A stretch of DNA of 64,000 nt from Bacteroidales bacterium (lineage in GTDB: Bacteria > Bacteroidota > Bacteroidia > Bacteroidales > F082), in the NCBI GenBank assembly GCA_030683155.1, contig JAUXMV010000005.1, positions 32,409 to 96,408 of the forward strand, written 5' to 3'. A program made the translations under genes and the position numbers. Under the pieces are notes generated by a model that saw only the letters and a list, made by a program, of their open reading frames with translations, searched no databases and had not been told where the DNA came from. Shown here in pieces: positions 18,403-28,468 of the stretch. Position 1 is the first letter of the stretch, and every line of letters starts with the position of its first letter.

Positions 18403-19032
18403 ATGAAGCAAATTACGCAACCAATAAGGGACATTACTGAAGAACTGAGACATTATTTAAACATGCGGTTAAACTTTCTCAGCCTCATGCTCAGTCGCCG
18501 GTTCGCACTGTTTACATCTTTTGTTTTAACAGCAATTATTCTAGCAGCTCTGGTAGGATTTGTTTTGATAATGCTCTCCTTTGCCTTTGTTTTCTGGTAT
18601 GGCAAAACTGTGGGCGCTTATCATCATGGCTTTTTAATCATGGGCCTTTTTTATGCTTTGGTCGGACTCACCGTTTTTTTCACAAGAAAACAAATGTTTA
18701 TTGATCCTATCATCAGAAAGATGAACGAGAAGATTTCATCTCCTGTTGATGAAGATGATCCTATGCCAAGTCCGGAAAACCTGACTGAATTGATACATGA
18801 AACTGAACTGCTGAAATTGAAAATAATGCACAGCGAACTCATCATGCAACAGAAATTTGATGAACTTGGCGAAAGTCTGAATCCATTTAATTACATCGCA
18901 GGACTTATCGACAAAACACTCAATATAAGCACATTTATATTGCCTTTTGCTGAGCTTCTGATAAATTGGTTGCGCAAGAAAAAAGCTGAAGATGAAGGTG
19001 ATAACGAAGACCAATCTTCGTCAGATAGTTAA
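18403..19032 (+). CDS. Phage-holin-family-like (Holin-X type) membrane protein
   Basis: A 209-aa protein with an amphipathic N-terminus (ITEELRHYLNMRLNFLSL), two strong membrane helices (residues about 36-60 and 70-90) and a long acidic cytoplasmic tail ending EDEGDNEDQSSSDS. It resembles the putative holin-X family that accompanies YtxH proteins and is not evidence for a prophage. The ATG at 18403 is preferred to an ATG-like codon at 18334, which lies upstream of the promoter. The stop overlaps the convergent frr stop by 12 nt. Confidence 0.82.
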   Translation: MKQITQPIRDITEELRHYLNMRLNFLSLMLSRRFALFTSFVLTAIILAALVGFVLIMLSFAFVFWYGKTVGAYHHGFLIMGLFYALVGLTVFFTRKQMFIDPIIRKMNEKISSPVDEDDPMPSPENLTELIHETELLKLKIMHSELIMQQKFDELGESLNPFNYIAGLIDKTLNISTFILPFAELLINWLRKKKAEDEGDNEDQSSSDS

Positions 19033-19584
19033 GATATCTTGCTCTTTCAGCTCAAAAAGTTTATCAACTTTTTGAGTGTATCCATTGGTTAATTCCTGAA
19101 TTTTTTCGATCAGGCGTTTAACTTCATCTTCCGGAATACCTTCCTTTTCAAGCTTCTTAGCTTCTTCATTGGCTTGTCTGCGTGCATTGCGGATTCCAAT
19201 TTTTGCCTCTTCGGTTTCATTTTTGGCTCTTTTCACAAGGTCTCGCCTGCGTTCTTCATTCAACGGGGGCACATTGATGCGAAGAATATCACCATCACTG
19301 CTGGGATTGAAACCAAGATTTGCATTTCTGATCGCTTTGTCGATAGCATTGAGCGAACTTTTGTCAAAAGGCTGAACGATGATTTGCCTCGGATCAGGGG
19401 TGTTGATATTGGCTGTCTGTTCGATTGGAACATGCGCACCATAATATTCCACAATCACACCGTTCAACATGGCGGGATTTGCCTTTCCGGCCCTTATTTT
19501 CTGGTATTCCTTTTCAAGATGGGCAATTGCTTTGTCCATTGCTTCTGATGCGGCATCAATTACAAATAGAGATTCTTCTGTCAT
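19021..19584 (-). CDS. frr: Ribosome recycling factor
   Basis: Essential translation factor that, with EF-G, splits the post-termination ribosome. Full length at 187 aa, with the hallmark KIRAGKANPAMLNG, VEYYG, NTPDPRQIIVQPFD and PPLNEERRRDLVK. It is the last gene of a leftward group that also contains pyrH; in most bacteria pyrH and frr are adjacent, but here a membrane glycosyltransferase gene sits between them. Confidence 0.98.
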   Translation of the reverse strand: MTEESLFVIDAASEAMDKAIAHLEKEYQKIRAGKANPAMLNGVIVEYYGAHVPIEQTANINTPDPRQIIVQPFDKSSLNAIDKAIRNANLGFNPSSDGDILRINVPPLNEERRRDLVKRAKNETEEAKIGIRNARRQANEEAKKLEKEGIPEDEVKRLIEKIQELTNGYTQKVDKLFELKEQDILTI

Positions 19585-19651
19585 GACGATTAAGTTTTAG
19601 TTTTCCGATGACAAATATAGGACATTTTCAAATCATTGCTCAAGCAAAAAA

Positions 19652-21526
19652 TCATTTTACAGCTGCATAAAGTCCCAATAAAATCGGATCATGCGGACGT
19701 GAATAGATGAGCCGCCTTTGAACCATGAAACGTTCATTGCCTTGATTCCAGACATAGCTTCTCATCAGTGCAGTCTTCACATTCTCAGAACCTGCATCAA
19801 AACGATAGGCTGCATGCAACCAGAAATGCTCTCCGGGCAAAACGACCTTGCCATGAAGATTTCCTGCCATCCAATGAAGTTGTGAACCGTCATCAGCCTT
19901 AAATTCGAGCACCAGTCTGACTGCCCGAACCGTATCAACAGCCATTGCCAAAAGTGATGTAACAATCATATTATCCGTTGCTTGCATGAGTGTATCTCCC
20001 GCAGCTTCCCAAAGCATTCCGTAAACATTGTCCTTATCGAAACTGATACCTGATTTATCAAAACCTTCATCCAGCAGTGTGCGCTCTTCAGCCAGCAACA
20101 ACCACTTTCCTCTGTCACTTGCCCTCTTTAATAAATAATACTCAGAATTGAACCAGCTTTTATGATTCAAAACAATCTCAAAACGACTTCTTGCGCTTTC
20201 GATCCATTCGTAAGGTGCATAATCGGCCCAGGCAATGCCAAAATACTCACGGTCGGTATTATCCAGAAAATCCCAGAACTCAGAAGGGTTTGACCTTAGA
20301 TTCATCAATTTTACATCCGCTAGCTGCTGCTTATCCATGTAAAATCCAAACATCTCGGCAGAGCCTCCAATTGCAGCAAAAGCAATGTTTTTGCCAAATT
20401 CAGCCTTGTCTTCGGCCATCAAAAGTGCAGCTTGATCGTATCCCTGATGGTACATCAAATCATAATGACTGCGCTTTCCAATTAATGTGAATGAACCAAT
20501 AATTAGAACAATTGCTGCCATAAGCAGATTTTGCCACCCTTTCAGAGGTTTTGTAAATGAGAAAAAGACAAGCATCAAAAACGGAAAGCTGAAGTACAAA
20601 GTGCTGAATTGCAAAATTGGTGTGCGATAAACCGAATAGAAGTAGGCAATTAAAAAGCTCAGCCCAAACCAAAGAAAACCGATTAAACGTCTTTTGTTTT
20701 TTAATAAAGTGAGCTCATTTCGATTGAAAAAAACCGCTGCTATCATTAATGCCGTTAACCCAAAAATCAAAGAAAAGTGAAACGTATAAGCGAAAAAATC
20801 TAAAAGAAAATCAGGCTCCGGAGCTCCAAGCCATCCTCCAATCCCTCCGGCTTTTATCTGAAACCAGAAAATCGGGAAATGGGGCGCATAAAGCAGCAAT
20901 GCCAATAGTCCGGATAAAAAATACTTTTTGAAATTTTGATTCTCAACAATAAAAAAGCCACTCAAAAAAATAAGTCCGGCAAGCATCATCGAAAAGTAAT
21001 GCATATACGCAGCCATTGCCAACGAAACCGAATACAGCAGCAAATGCTTATTTTTGACTTTCTGATCACACACTTGCATCACAGATAGCCAGAAAACAGC
21101 AAAAAGTACAAAAAACATTCCCGGTGCATATGGCCGCGCCAACTGACTGTAAAAAACAAAAAACTGCATTGTAGCAGCGAAAGCCGCAGAGATCAACCCA
21201 ACCGTTTCATTGAACCAATTTCTTCCTATTGCAAAAATCAGCCAAACAGAAAAAACCCCTAAAAGCGCAAAAGGCAGTTTAACCCAAAACTCATTAAAAG
21301 CTGTCAGCTTTACCCAATAATACAAAAACACCTGAACTCCAGCCGGATGTGAGTCGTTGCGCATCACTCCTTCGCTGATCAGTTGATTAAAACTATCAAA
21401 ACGGGTTCGAAACAGTGCACTGAATTCATCGTGCATAAAAGGTATCTGCCACAATGCCCATAGTCGTAAAAGGGCAGCTATAAACAGAATCAGCAACAAA
21501 GCAACTTTGTTGCTATGATTACGCAT
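19652..21526 (-). CDS. GT-C (GT39-like) membrane glycosyltransferase
   Basis: Integral membrane glycosyltransferase of the ArnT/PMT type, using a polyprenyl-phosphate sugar donor. It has about 11-12 membrane segments in the first 390 residues, then a soluble periplasmic domain of about 230 residues. The first periplasmic loop carries HDEF, the acidic motif of GT-C enzymes, followed by NDSHPAGVQVFLYYW. The ATG at 21526 is used; a TTG at 21556 would overlap the pyrH stop (TTGA) and is an alternative start that adds 10 residues. The acceptor is unknown: lipid A, lipoprotein or O-glycoprotein are possible. Confidence 0.9.
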   Translation of the reverse strand: MRNHSNKVALLLILFIAALLRLWALWQIPFMHDEFSALFRTRFDSFNQLISEGVMRNDSHPAGVQVFLYYWVKLTAFNEFWVKLPFALLGVFSVWLIFAIGRNWFNETVGLISAAFAATMQFFVFYSQLARPYAPGMFFVLFAVFWLSVMQVCDQKVKNKHLLLYSVSLAMAAYMHYFSMMLAGLIFLSGFFIVENQNFKKYFLSGLLALLLYAPHFPIFWFQIKAGGIGGWLGAPEPDFLLDFFAYTFHFSLIFGLTALMIAAVFFNRNELTLLKNKRRLIGFLWFGLSFLIAYFYSVYRTPILQFSTLYFSFPFLMLVFFSFTKPLKGWQNLLMAAIVLIIGSFTLIGKRSHYDLMYHQGYDQAALLMAEDKAEFGKNIAFAAIGGSAEMFGFYMDKQQLADVKLMNLRSNPSEFWDFLDNTDREYFGIAWADYAPYEWIESARSRFEIVLNHKSWFNSEYYLLKRASDRGKWLLLAEERTLLDEGFDKSGISFDKDNVYGMLWEAAGDTLMQATDNMIVTSLLAMAVDTVRAVRLVLEFKADDGSQLHWMAGNLHGKVVLPGEHFWLHAAYRFDAGSENVKTALMRSYVWNQGNERFMVQRRLIYSRPHDPILLGLYAAVK

Positions 21527-21552
21527 CAATGCATTTATGAACAGTTTTTGTT

Positions 21553-22260
21553 TCAATTGGTCACGATTGTGCCAATCGGTTCTCCGTTCAACACTCTCAG
21601 CAAATTGCCTTTAATATTCATGTCGAACACAACGATGGGCAGATTATTTTCACTGCACAAGGTAAATGCTGTAAGATCCATCACTTTAAGCTGATCCTTA
21701 TATGCCTGATCAAAAGTAAGATGTGCATACTTCACAGCATTTGGGTCTTTTTCCGGATCTGCCGTATAAATGCCATCTACACGTGTGCCTTTCAAAATTA
21801 CGTCTGCATTGATTTCGACCGCTCTGAGGGCAGATGCAGTATCTGTGGTGAAAAACGGGTTTCCTGTTCCGCCTCCAATAACAACCACATGGCCTTGCTC
21901 CAAAAGCTCAATCGCTTTGGGTCCGCTCATCGATTCAGCTACCCTGTCGATATAAACTCCAGATAAAAGGCTTGCCTTCAAGCCTAAAGATTTGAGTGTC
22001 GATTGCAATGCCATGCTATTTATTACCGTTGCCAGCATTCCCATATAATCACCCTGAACGCGATCCATTCCCTGACTCATACCCTGCAACCCACGAAAAA
22101 TATTGCCTCCGCCAATTACGATGGCAATTTGTGCACCTGCTTCAACGGCCAGCTTAATCTCATCTGCATAATCACGAAGGCGTTCAGGATCAATTCCATA
22201 ATTTTGTTTTCCCATCAGGGCTTCACCACTCAACTTCAATAATACACGTTTAAATTTCAT
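21553..22260 (-). CDS. pyrH: UMP kinase
   Basis: Hexameric UMP kinase of the amino-acid-kinase fold that makes UDP from UMP. Visible motifs are KLSGEALMG, VIGGGNIFRG, GYMGMLAT-type region (DYMGMLATVINSMAL), GGGTGNPFFTTDTAS and KGTRVDGIYTADPEKDP. The ATG at 22260 (MKFKRVLLKLSG) is preferred over a start seven codons upstream that would overlap the patatin stop. A purine-rich AAAGAAAG precedes it. At 235 aa it is of normal length. Confidence 0.97.
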   Translation of the reverse strand: MKFKRVLLKLSGEALMGKQNYGIDPERLRDYADEIKLAVEAGAQIAIVIGGGNIFRGLQGMSQGMDRVQGDYMGMLATVINSMALQSTLKSLGLKASLLSGVYIDRVAESMSGPKAIELLEQGHVVVIGGGTGNPFFTTDTASALRAVEINADVILKGTRVDGIYTADPEKDPNAVKYAHLTFDQAYKDQLKVMDLTAFTLCSENNLPIVVFDMNIKGNLLRVLNGEPIGTIVTN

Positions 22261-22271
22261 ATTTCTTTCTT

Positions 22272-24482
22272 TTAAAACCAATATCCAATATTGATAAAAT
22301 TTGACATTCCTTTACTTATATTGCTTCCCATAACACTTATTTCAACCGGGCCAATAGCAGTTTCATAGCCCACTGTTAAACCAAAGCCAGAAATTAGTTT
22401 TGGTTTATCCAATAATTCTTCCAGGGTTTCTGTCACAAAACCCATATCCCATTTAGCAGTAAGATAAAGCTTTGGATAAAAATTATATTGCCATGAAAAA
22501 TTTCCAATTAGCGAATAAAGGCCGGCATTTTCGATAAATCTAAGGCCGGTAAAGGGGACAAAAGAATCAAAATAATTGATGTGTGATTGCCCTCCAACCA
22601 AAAACCAATGCTGTGGAGGCGGAACATGATCTTTTATCGTGAAGCCTGCAAAAAGACCGGGTTTAAATGTATGCTTTTCTTTTACCGGGATATTCTTATC
22701 ATACCTCAACAAAAAAACCAGGGAGTTTTTTGTAATGTCATTTGTGCTGACATCAAAAAGAGCAGATACATTTTTTATTGTTAAATTCAGTTTATTCCCT
22801 TTGGTTGGATATTGATTTCTATTGTATGTGTCAATCGACCAGTTCAGGAAACCAACAAGAAAGGGGTTTGAACCTTTAAGAGTCTGCTCGCTGAATCTAC
22901 TTTTAATGCTGATGTTTTCGAAAGTGAAACCGGCCCGAAAACGCATTGTATTTTTAAATGTCCACTGAGCAAAAACTTCTCCTGTATTCTGAAATACATT
23001 GTAAACATCTACTATTTCGTTGTTATTGTATTCATTTAAGCTCATGTTGAAAAAGGTTGCTTTTGTGCCAAAGCCAATTTTTGAACCACGATCAACAAGA
23101 TACAATCCTTGAAGCCTTTGGTTCTCACCCAGATTTAAATCGATAAACAATTTCGAACCTTTTATGGCAACATTCTTAAAAGTAGCATTCAAGAGTAATG
23201 CCGTTTTGTAATCGGAGTCGTAATGAATGCCGGCTCCAAAAATCCCTGAACTCGCTTCACGGATAGTAAAAACCAATCCCATATCTTCATCAAAAGGGAT
23301 AAGATGATAATTGATTGACTCAAAAAAACCGCTTCCATAGGCGCGCTTCAATCCCTCTGTGAGCTCAGAAATATGCACCCAGCTTCTGGGAGAAATTTCA
23401 AGAGCGCCATCAAGAAATTCTTTTGGAATGCGCTTCAGTCCATTATATTGAATGTATGTTACAAAAACGGAATCAACAGGTCTGGTATCTAAAACACGAG
23501 GTTTTCTTGGATTGACAGCATTGATAGAGTCTGCGATTTTTTTCAGCTGAGGTAAAAATGTTCGTGCTGACTCTTCCCCCAAACGCATGATATCATCATA
23601 ATCTTCAAAACTCATCATATCATACTCCTTCAAAGATGGCTTGATGTAAATATCCGCAAGCCTGACTGCCTCTTCGTTGGCATTCATTCTGTAAAAGCTG
23701 GTAATTTGATCGATAATATTTAAAATCGAATTCAGATTCTCTCTGCTATGAAGGCCTGTTTGCACATCAACTCCAATAATAAAATCAGCACCCTGTTCTT
23801 TGACCTCTCTAACTGGAAAATTATTGATTACACCTCCATCAACTAAAAGTCTGTTGTTAATCGTGACTGGACTAAAATATCCCGGAATCGACATACTCGC
23901 CCTGACCGCCTTGTGAAGTATTCCTTTGTTTAAAACCACATTTGAACCGTCTTCGAGATCAGTAGCGATGCACACAAAAGGTATCTGGAACTGTGAAAAA
24001 TCATTTGTTTTATAGGCAGGACTTAGATATTTAGCCAGTAAAAGATCAACCAACTGACCATTGTGCAAACCTCCTTTAACCTTTACGCGACGCTCAATGA
24101 TTGGAAAAGTAACAATAAACCTGTCAAAATTATATTTCTCCTCGATGGGAATATAGTTACGAGGTATTTTATCTTTCATCAATGAATTCCAATCCTGAGA
24201 ATATACTATCCTGGCAATTGAATCTGGATGGTAACCTAAAGAATAAAGTGCGCCAACAATACTGCCCATGCTGGTTCCTCCGATATAATCAAACTGTAAG
24301 CCAGCCTCTTCGAGCACTTTAAGAACTCCAACATGTGCGAAACCTTTTGCGCCACCACCGCTTAACACAAGCCCAAGCTTAGGAGGTTGTTTCTTTAAAT
24401 CATCTTGAGCAAATAATAAATCAGGAAGAAATATTAGCAATAAAAAAACAATTGGGATATAAAAAAGCCTGTTGTTTTTCAT
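22272..24482 (-). CDS. Patatin-like phospholipase fused to POTRA and outer-membrane barrel (type Vd)
   Basis: Predicted type Vd autotransporter-like protein (736 aa). The signal peptide ends near residue 25 (LLFAQ). A patatin domain carries the oxyanion motif SGGGAKG (41-47), nucleophile Ser71 in GTSMG and catalytic Asp215 in VDGG. A POTRA-like module (about 335-410, VFVTYIQYNGLKRIPKEFL) leads into a C-terminal barrel of the OMP85/surface-antigen type (HYDSDYKTALLLNATF; terminal NIGYWF with aromatic Phe). Related PlpD of Pseudomonas has lipase A1 activity. Its stop is 11 nt before pyrH, so it is co-transcribed with translation and nucleotide genes. Confidence 0.93.
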   Translation of the reverse strand: MKNNRLFYIPIVFLLLIFLPDLLFAQDDLKKQPPKLGLVLSGGGAKGFAHVGVLKVLEEAGLQFDYIGGTSMGSIVGALYSLGYHPDSIARIVYSQDWNSLMKDKIPRNYIPIEEKYNFDRFIVTFPIIERRVKVKGGLHNGQLVDLLLAKYLSPAYKTNDFSQFQIPFVCIATDLEDGSNVVLNKGILHKAVRASMSIPGYFSPVTINNRLLVDGGVINNFPVREVKEQGADFIIGVDVQTGLHSRENLNSILNIIDQITSFYRMNANEEAVRLADIYIKPSLKEYDMMSFEDYDDIMRLGEESARTFLPQLKKIADSINAVNPRKPRVLDTRPVDSVFVTYIQYNGLKRIPKEFLDGALEISPRSWVHISELTEGLKRAYGSGFFESINYHLIPFDEDMGLVFTIREASSGIFGAGIHYDSDYKTALLLNATFKNVAIKGSKLFIDLNLGENQRLQGLYLVDRGSKIGFGTKATFFNMSLNEYNNNEIVDVYNVFQNTGEVFAQWTFKNTMRFRAGFTFENISIKSRFSEQTLKGSNPFLVGFLNWSIDTYNRNQYPTKGNKLNLTIKNVSALFDVSTNDITKNSLVFLLRYDKNIPVKEKHTFKPGLFAGFTIKDHVPPPQHWFLVGGQSHINYFDSFVPFTGLRFIENAGLYSLIGNFSWQYNFYPKLYLTAKWDMGFVTETLEELLDKPKLISGFGLTVGYETAIGPVEISVMGSNISKGMSNFINIGYWF

Positions 24483-24506
24483 GGTAGGCTAATTATTAAT
24501 TTCTTG

Positions 24507-24929
24507 TTAAAATCGGTTGGAATAATTCTGATAGGGTATATCCAGCTTTTTAAACCCGACAAAAAACCTAAGAGCCTCTGTAGTGGATACGTTTTTTACG
24601 ATAACCCTGTATTTCTTATTCGCAGCTAATCCAAGTGTATCAACAGAAGAAATCACCTTGTTTTCCGTAAAATTATACAGACTTAGGTTGTATAATGGAT
24701 TTCCAAGTTTCTCTATCATCCAGACAGCCGAATCAGCTAATGTGACCTCGGCATGGATTTCGCCAATGGAGACAAAATTAAACAGTATCAGAAAATCATC
24801 AGGTGGGTTGATAATGGGCTCGCTGTATGAGAAAATCAGTCTTTCATCTGAAGGAGCTTTTTCCTTGCTGCAAGCAAAGAAAAACATGATAGAGCAAAAT
24901 GCTATTACAGTAACTGAAACTTTATTCAT
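24507..24929 (-). CDS. Hypothetical lipoprotein
   Basis: A 140-aa protein of unknown function. The signal peptide ends with lipobox FFFAC (Cys20), followed by a Ser/Glu-rich linker. The mature part has beta-strand patterns (EVTLADSAVWMIEK, KKYRVIVKNVSTTEALRFFVGFKKL) that suggest a small beta-sandwich. It lies 24 nt upstream of the patatin gene in the same orientation and may be its accessory lipoprotein; no homologue is recognised. Confidence 0.8.
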   Translation of the reverse strand: MNKVSVTVIAFCSIMFFFACSKEKAPSDERLIFSYSEPIINPPDDFLILFNFVSIGEIHAEVTLADSAVWMIEKLGNPLYNLSLYNFTENKVISSVDTLGLAANKKYRVIVKNVSTTEALRFFVGFKKLDIPYQNYSNRF

Positions 24930-25011
24930 ACATCTACCCTTTTCAGACTTAGCTGGTTACAATATCCTTAGTGCCAACCAAGGCAACAATCTGCACGAAA
25001 ATACAACAGTT

Positions 25012-28000
25012 TTATACTTCTGCCATCATTTTACCGTGACAATTTTTGTATTTTTTTCCACTTCCACATGGACATGGTTCATTTCTGCCAACTTTTTTCT
25101 CTGCTACAATGGGCTGTGTCACCTCCTGACGTTGCGTGTTGCTATGTGCCTGAGCCAGCAAATCAGATCTTTCTTCTTTAATTTTTGATCTGTCAATGCC
25201 TTTTGCCCGTTGTGCTTCACGCACATTGGCTCCATCCTGAACCGGTATATTGGCTTTCATGAGGAATGAAATCACATCACGGTTGATGCGGTGGATCATG
25301 TTTTTGAAAAGCTGGAATGACTCAAATTTGTATATGAGCAAAGGATCTTTCTGCTCATAAGTAGCATTTTGAACCGATTGTTTCAGGTCGTCAAGTTCAC
25401 GCAGATGCTCTTTCCATGATTCGTCAATCAAAGCGAGGGAGATGCTTTTCTCAATGGATAACGTAACTTCACGCGGACCATTTTCAACGGCTTTTTTAAG
25501 GTTAACAACAACCTGCATGCCTTTGATTCCGTCTGTAATTGGGATTGCGATATTTTCATATTGCTTCTGCCGCTCAAACACATCTTGAATTACAGGCATT
25601 GTTTTTTCGCCAATTCGTTTGGTTTTTTCCTTGTATGCAGCTGTTGCCTTTGCAAATAATTTTTCGTTGAGTGCCTCCGCTTGTGCCGAGCTAAACTGTT
25701 CTTTATCAAATGGAGGCTCTACGCCCATACTTTTAAGTGATGCCAGACGCATTCCTTCAAAATCACGGTTTGCCTGATTTTCGCTGATAATATTTTCACC
25801 AAGATCAAAGAGCATATTGGAAATATCAACTGACAAACGTTCGCCGAAAAGTGCATGGCGACGCTTTTTGTAGATTACTTCACGTTGTGCATTCATAACG
25901 TCGTCGTATTCAAGCAAACGTTTACGAACACCAAAGTTGTTTTCTTCAACTTTGCGCTGTGCCCTTTCGATAGATTTTGAAATCATCGGATGCTGAATCA
26001 TTTCGCCTTCCTTGAGTCCAAGACGATCCATAAGACCTGCAATTCGGCCTGAACCAAACATACGCATCAGGTCGTCTTCAAGTGAAACAAAAAACTGCGA
26101 GCTACCTGGATCACCCTGACGACCTGCACGACCTCTCAACTGCCTGTCAACACGTCGTGATTCATGCCTTTCAGTACCGATGATGGCCAAGCCACCAGCT
26201 TCTTTCACGCCGGCACCCAACTTGATGTCGGTACCACGACCGGCCATGTTTGTTGCGATAGTTACCACTCCCGGCTGTCCGGCCTCTTTAACGATTTGCG
26301 CTTCACGCTGATGCAATTTGGCATTCAACACATTGTGCTGCACATTTTTACGCTGCAACATTCTACTGAGCAACTCTGAGGTTTCAACCGAAGTCGTTCC
26401 CACAAGCACGGGTCTGCGGGCTTGTACCAGTTTTTCAATTTCATCAATCACAGCGTTCATTTTCTCACGCTTGGTTTTATAAACCAAATCATCCCTGTCG
26501 TCACGCACGATTGGCTTATTCGTAGGAATCACTACAACATCGAGTTTATAGATATCCCAGAACTCACCAGCCTCCGTTTCAGCAGTTCCTGTCATACCGG
26601 CAAGCTTACCATACATTCGGAAATAATTCTGAAGCGTTATTGTGGCATAGGTTTGTGTGGCAGCCTCAACCTTTACGTTTTCCTTGGCTTCAATTGCCTG
26701 ATGGAGTCCGTCAGAATAGCGACGGCCTTCCATGATACGACCTGTTTGCTCATCAACAATTTTGATCTTGTTTTCAATGATCACATATTCAACATCTTTC
26801 TCGAAAAGCGTGTAGGCTTTCAGCAGCTGATGCACTGTATGGAGGCGTTCCGACTTGATACTGAAATTCTGAATTAGGTTATTTTTCTTTTCCATGAGTT
26901 CCTGCTCAGAAATATGCATGCGGTCAAGATCGGCAATCTCAGCGCCGACATCAGGCAGAATAAAGAAATCCGGCTCATTGTAGGAGGCCGTAAGCAGGTC
27001 GATACCTTTATCAGTAAGTTCAACGGAGTTGTTCTTTTCATCAATAACGAAGTACAATTCGTCGTCAATGATGTGCATGTTTTTAGCTTGCTCGGCAAGG
27101 TAAAAGCTCTCTGTTTTCTGCATAAGGCTTCGCATACCTTCCTCGCTGAGGAATTTTATCAGCGCATTGTTTTTTGGCAGTCCACGATAGGCCCTGAATA
27201 AAAGATCACCTCCTTTTTTCTGATCGGCATCCTTCTGACTCGATTGCAGAATTTTTCTTGCTTCTGACAGAAGACTGCTTACAAGGGTTTTCTGAGCATT
27301 ATAGATTTTTGTAACATCAGGCTTCAGCACATCAAACTCCTGATTATCACCTTTTGGCGTTGGGCCACTAATAATAAGAGGTGTACGTGCATCATCAACC
27401 AAAACGGAGTCAACTTCGTCGACAATGGCATAATGATGTTTGCGTTGAACAAGTTCGTCAGGATTGCCTGTCATATTGTCGCGCAGATAGTCAAAACCAA
27501 ACTCATTATTGGTTCCAAAAGTGATATCTGCAAGATAAGCTTTGCGCCGGGCTGTTGAATTTGGTTCGTGTTTATCAATGCAATCTACTGTTAATCCAAG
27601 AAACTGGTACAAAACTCCCATCCATTCGGAGTCACGTTTTGCAAGATAATCATTCACAGTAACGATATGAACACCCTTTCCGGGAAGCGCATTCAGGTAA
27701 ACCGGCAATGTTGCTACGAGTGTTTTTCCTTCACCTGTTGCCATTTCAGCAATTTTCCCCTGATGAAGAACGATACCTCCTATAAACTGCACGTCATAAT
27801 GCACCATATCCCAGGTTATCAGGTTGCCCCCGGCAGTCCATGAATTATTGTAAATTGCTTTATTACCGTTTATTGACACATAATCAGTCACGGCAGCAAG
27901 ATTTCTATCCATTTCTGTGGCTTCAACCTCAATGGTTTTGTTTTCTTTAAAACGTTCAGCAACAGCCTTTATCACTGAAAAAGCCTCAGGAAGAAGCTCA

Positions 28001-28314
28001 CTGAGAATCGTTTCTGTTTTTTCGTATTGAAGTTTTTCAAGCTTGTCGATCTGGTTATAAATCTTTTCCTTTTCATCAGGCTCAAGATCAATATTTTCGT
28101 CAATTTGAGCATGAAGTTGCTTTATCTCTTCAACCTCGGAAGCAATATTTTCCTGAATACGTTTTCTGAATTCAATTGTTTTGGCTCTAAGTTCATCATT
28201 GCTCAATTTCCTGATTGTATCGTACGTCTTCAGGGTTTTTTGAAGCAAAGGGTTGATGGCCTTGAGATCACGGGTGGCTTTGTCGCCAAAGAGTTTTTTT
28301 ATGAAGCTAAGCAT
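25012..28314 (-). CDS. secA: Preprotein translocase ATPase SecA
   Basis: Motor ATPase of the Sec export pathway, 1100 aa. Walker A is MATGEGKT (191-198) and Walker B is in [20 protein letters not shown]. Helicase motifs [13 protein letters not shown] and [18 protein letters not shown] and the C-terminal zinc-binding SEC-C motif ([13 protein letters not shown]) are intact. It is about 200 residues longer than E. coli SecA. One visible insertion lies between residues 55 and 135, before Walker A, in a charged helical region, and others lie in the central domains, as is usual in Bacteroidota. It sits upstream of the lipoprotein and patatin genes with an 82-nt gap. Confidence 0.98.
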   Translation of the reverse strand: MLSFIKKLFGDKATRDLKAINPLLQKTLKTYDTIRKLSNDELRAKTIEFRKRIQENIASEVEEIKQLHAQIDENIDLEPDEKEKIYNQIDKLEKLQYEKTETILSELLPEAFSVIKAVAERFKENKTIEVEATEMDRNLAAVTDYVSINGNKAIYNNSWTAGGNLITWDMVHYDVQFIGGIVLHQGKIAEMATGEGKTLVATLPVYLNALPGKGVHIVTVNDYLAKRDSEWMGVLYQFLGLTVDCIDKHEPNSTARRKAYLADITFGTNNEFGFDYLRDNMTGNPDELVQRKHHYAIVDEVDSVLVDDARTPLIISGPTPKGDNQEFDVLKPDVTKIYNAQKTLVSSLLSEARKILQSSQKDADQKKGGDLLFRAYRGLPKNNALIKFLSEEGMRSLMQKTESFYLAEQAKNMHIIDDELYFVIDEKNNSVELTDKGIDLLTASYNEPDFFILPDVGAEIADLDRMHISEQELMEKKNNLIQNFSIKSERLHTVHQLLKAYTLFEKDVEYVIIENKIKIVDEQTGRIMEGRRYSDGLHQAIEAKENVKVEAATQTYATITLQNYFRMYGKLAGMTGTAETEAGEFWDIYKLDVVVIPTNKPIVRDDRDDLVYKTKREKMNAVIDEIEKLVQARRPVLVGTTSVETSELLSRMLQRKNVQHNVLNAKLHQREAQIVKEAGQPGVVTIATNMAGRGTDIKLGAGVKEAGGLAIIGTERHESRRVDRQLRGRAGRQGDPGSSQFFVSLEDDLMRMFGSGRIAGLMDRLGLKEGEMIQHPMISKSIERAQRKVEENNFGVRKRLLEYDDVMNAQREVIYKKRRHALFGERLSVDISNMLFDLGENIISENQANRDFEGMRLASLKSMGVEPPFDKEQFSSAQAEALNEKLFAKATAAYKEKTKRIGEKTMPVIQDVFERQKQYENIAIPITDGIKGMQVVVNLKKAVENGPREVTLSIEKSISLALIDESWKEHLRELDDLKQSVQNATYEQKDPLLIYKFESFQLFKNMIHRINRDVISFLMKANIPVQDGANVREAQRAKGIDRSKIKEERSDLLAQAHSNTQRQEVTQPIVAEKKVGRNEPCPCGSGKKYKNCHGKMMAEV

Positions 28315-28468
28315 AATGTGCTGTATAATTTAAATTCTGTAAATGCGTCTATGACAAGAATCATTCCTAAGATAAAAGTTGATAGAATTTGTTGCAATAA
28401 GTTTATTTCATGCAAAATTAGTGCTTTTTAAAAGAGTGACTGTAAAAATCATTTTCTTGTGCCAAAAG

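Noticed and set aside
18403..19032. Holin-like protein as sign of a prophage
   Set aside because: No phage genes, integrase or attachment sites are near; the YtxH plus holin-like pair is ordinary in this phylum.
24583..25188. Open frame of 201 codons on the plus strand
   Set aside because: It lies antisense to the lipoprotein and the 3' end of secA, has no family resemblance and no promoter.
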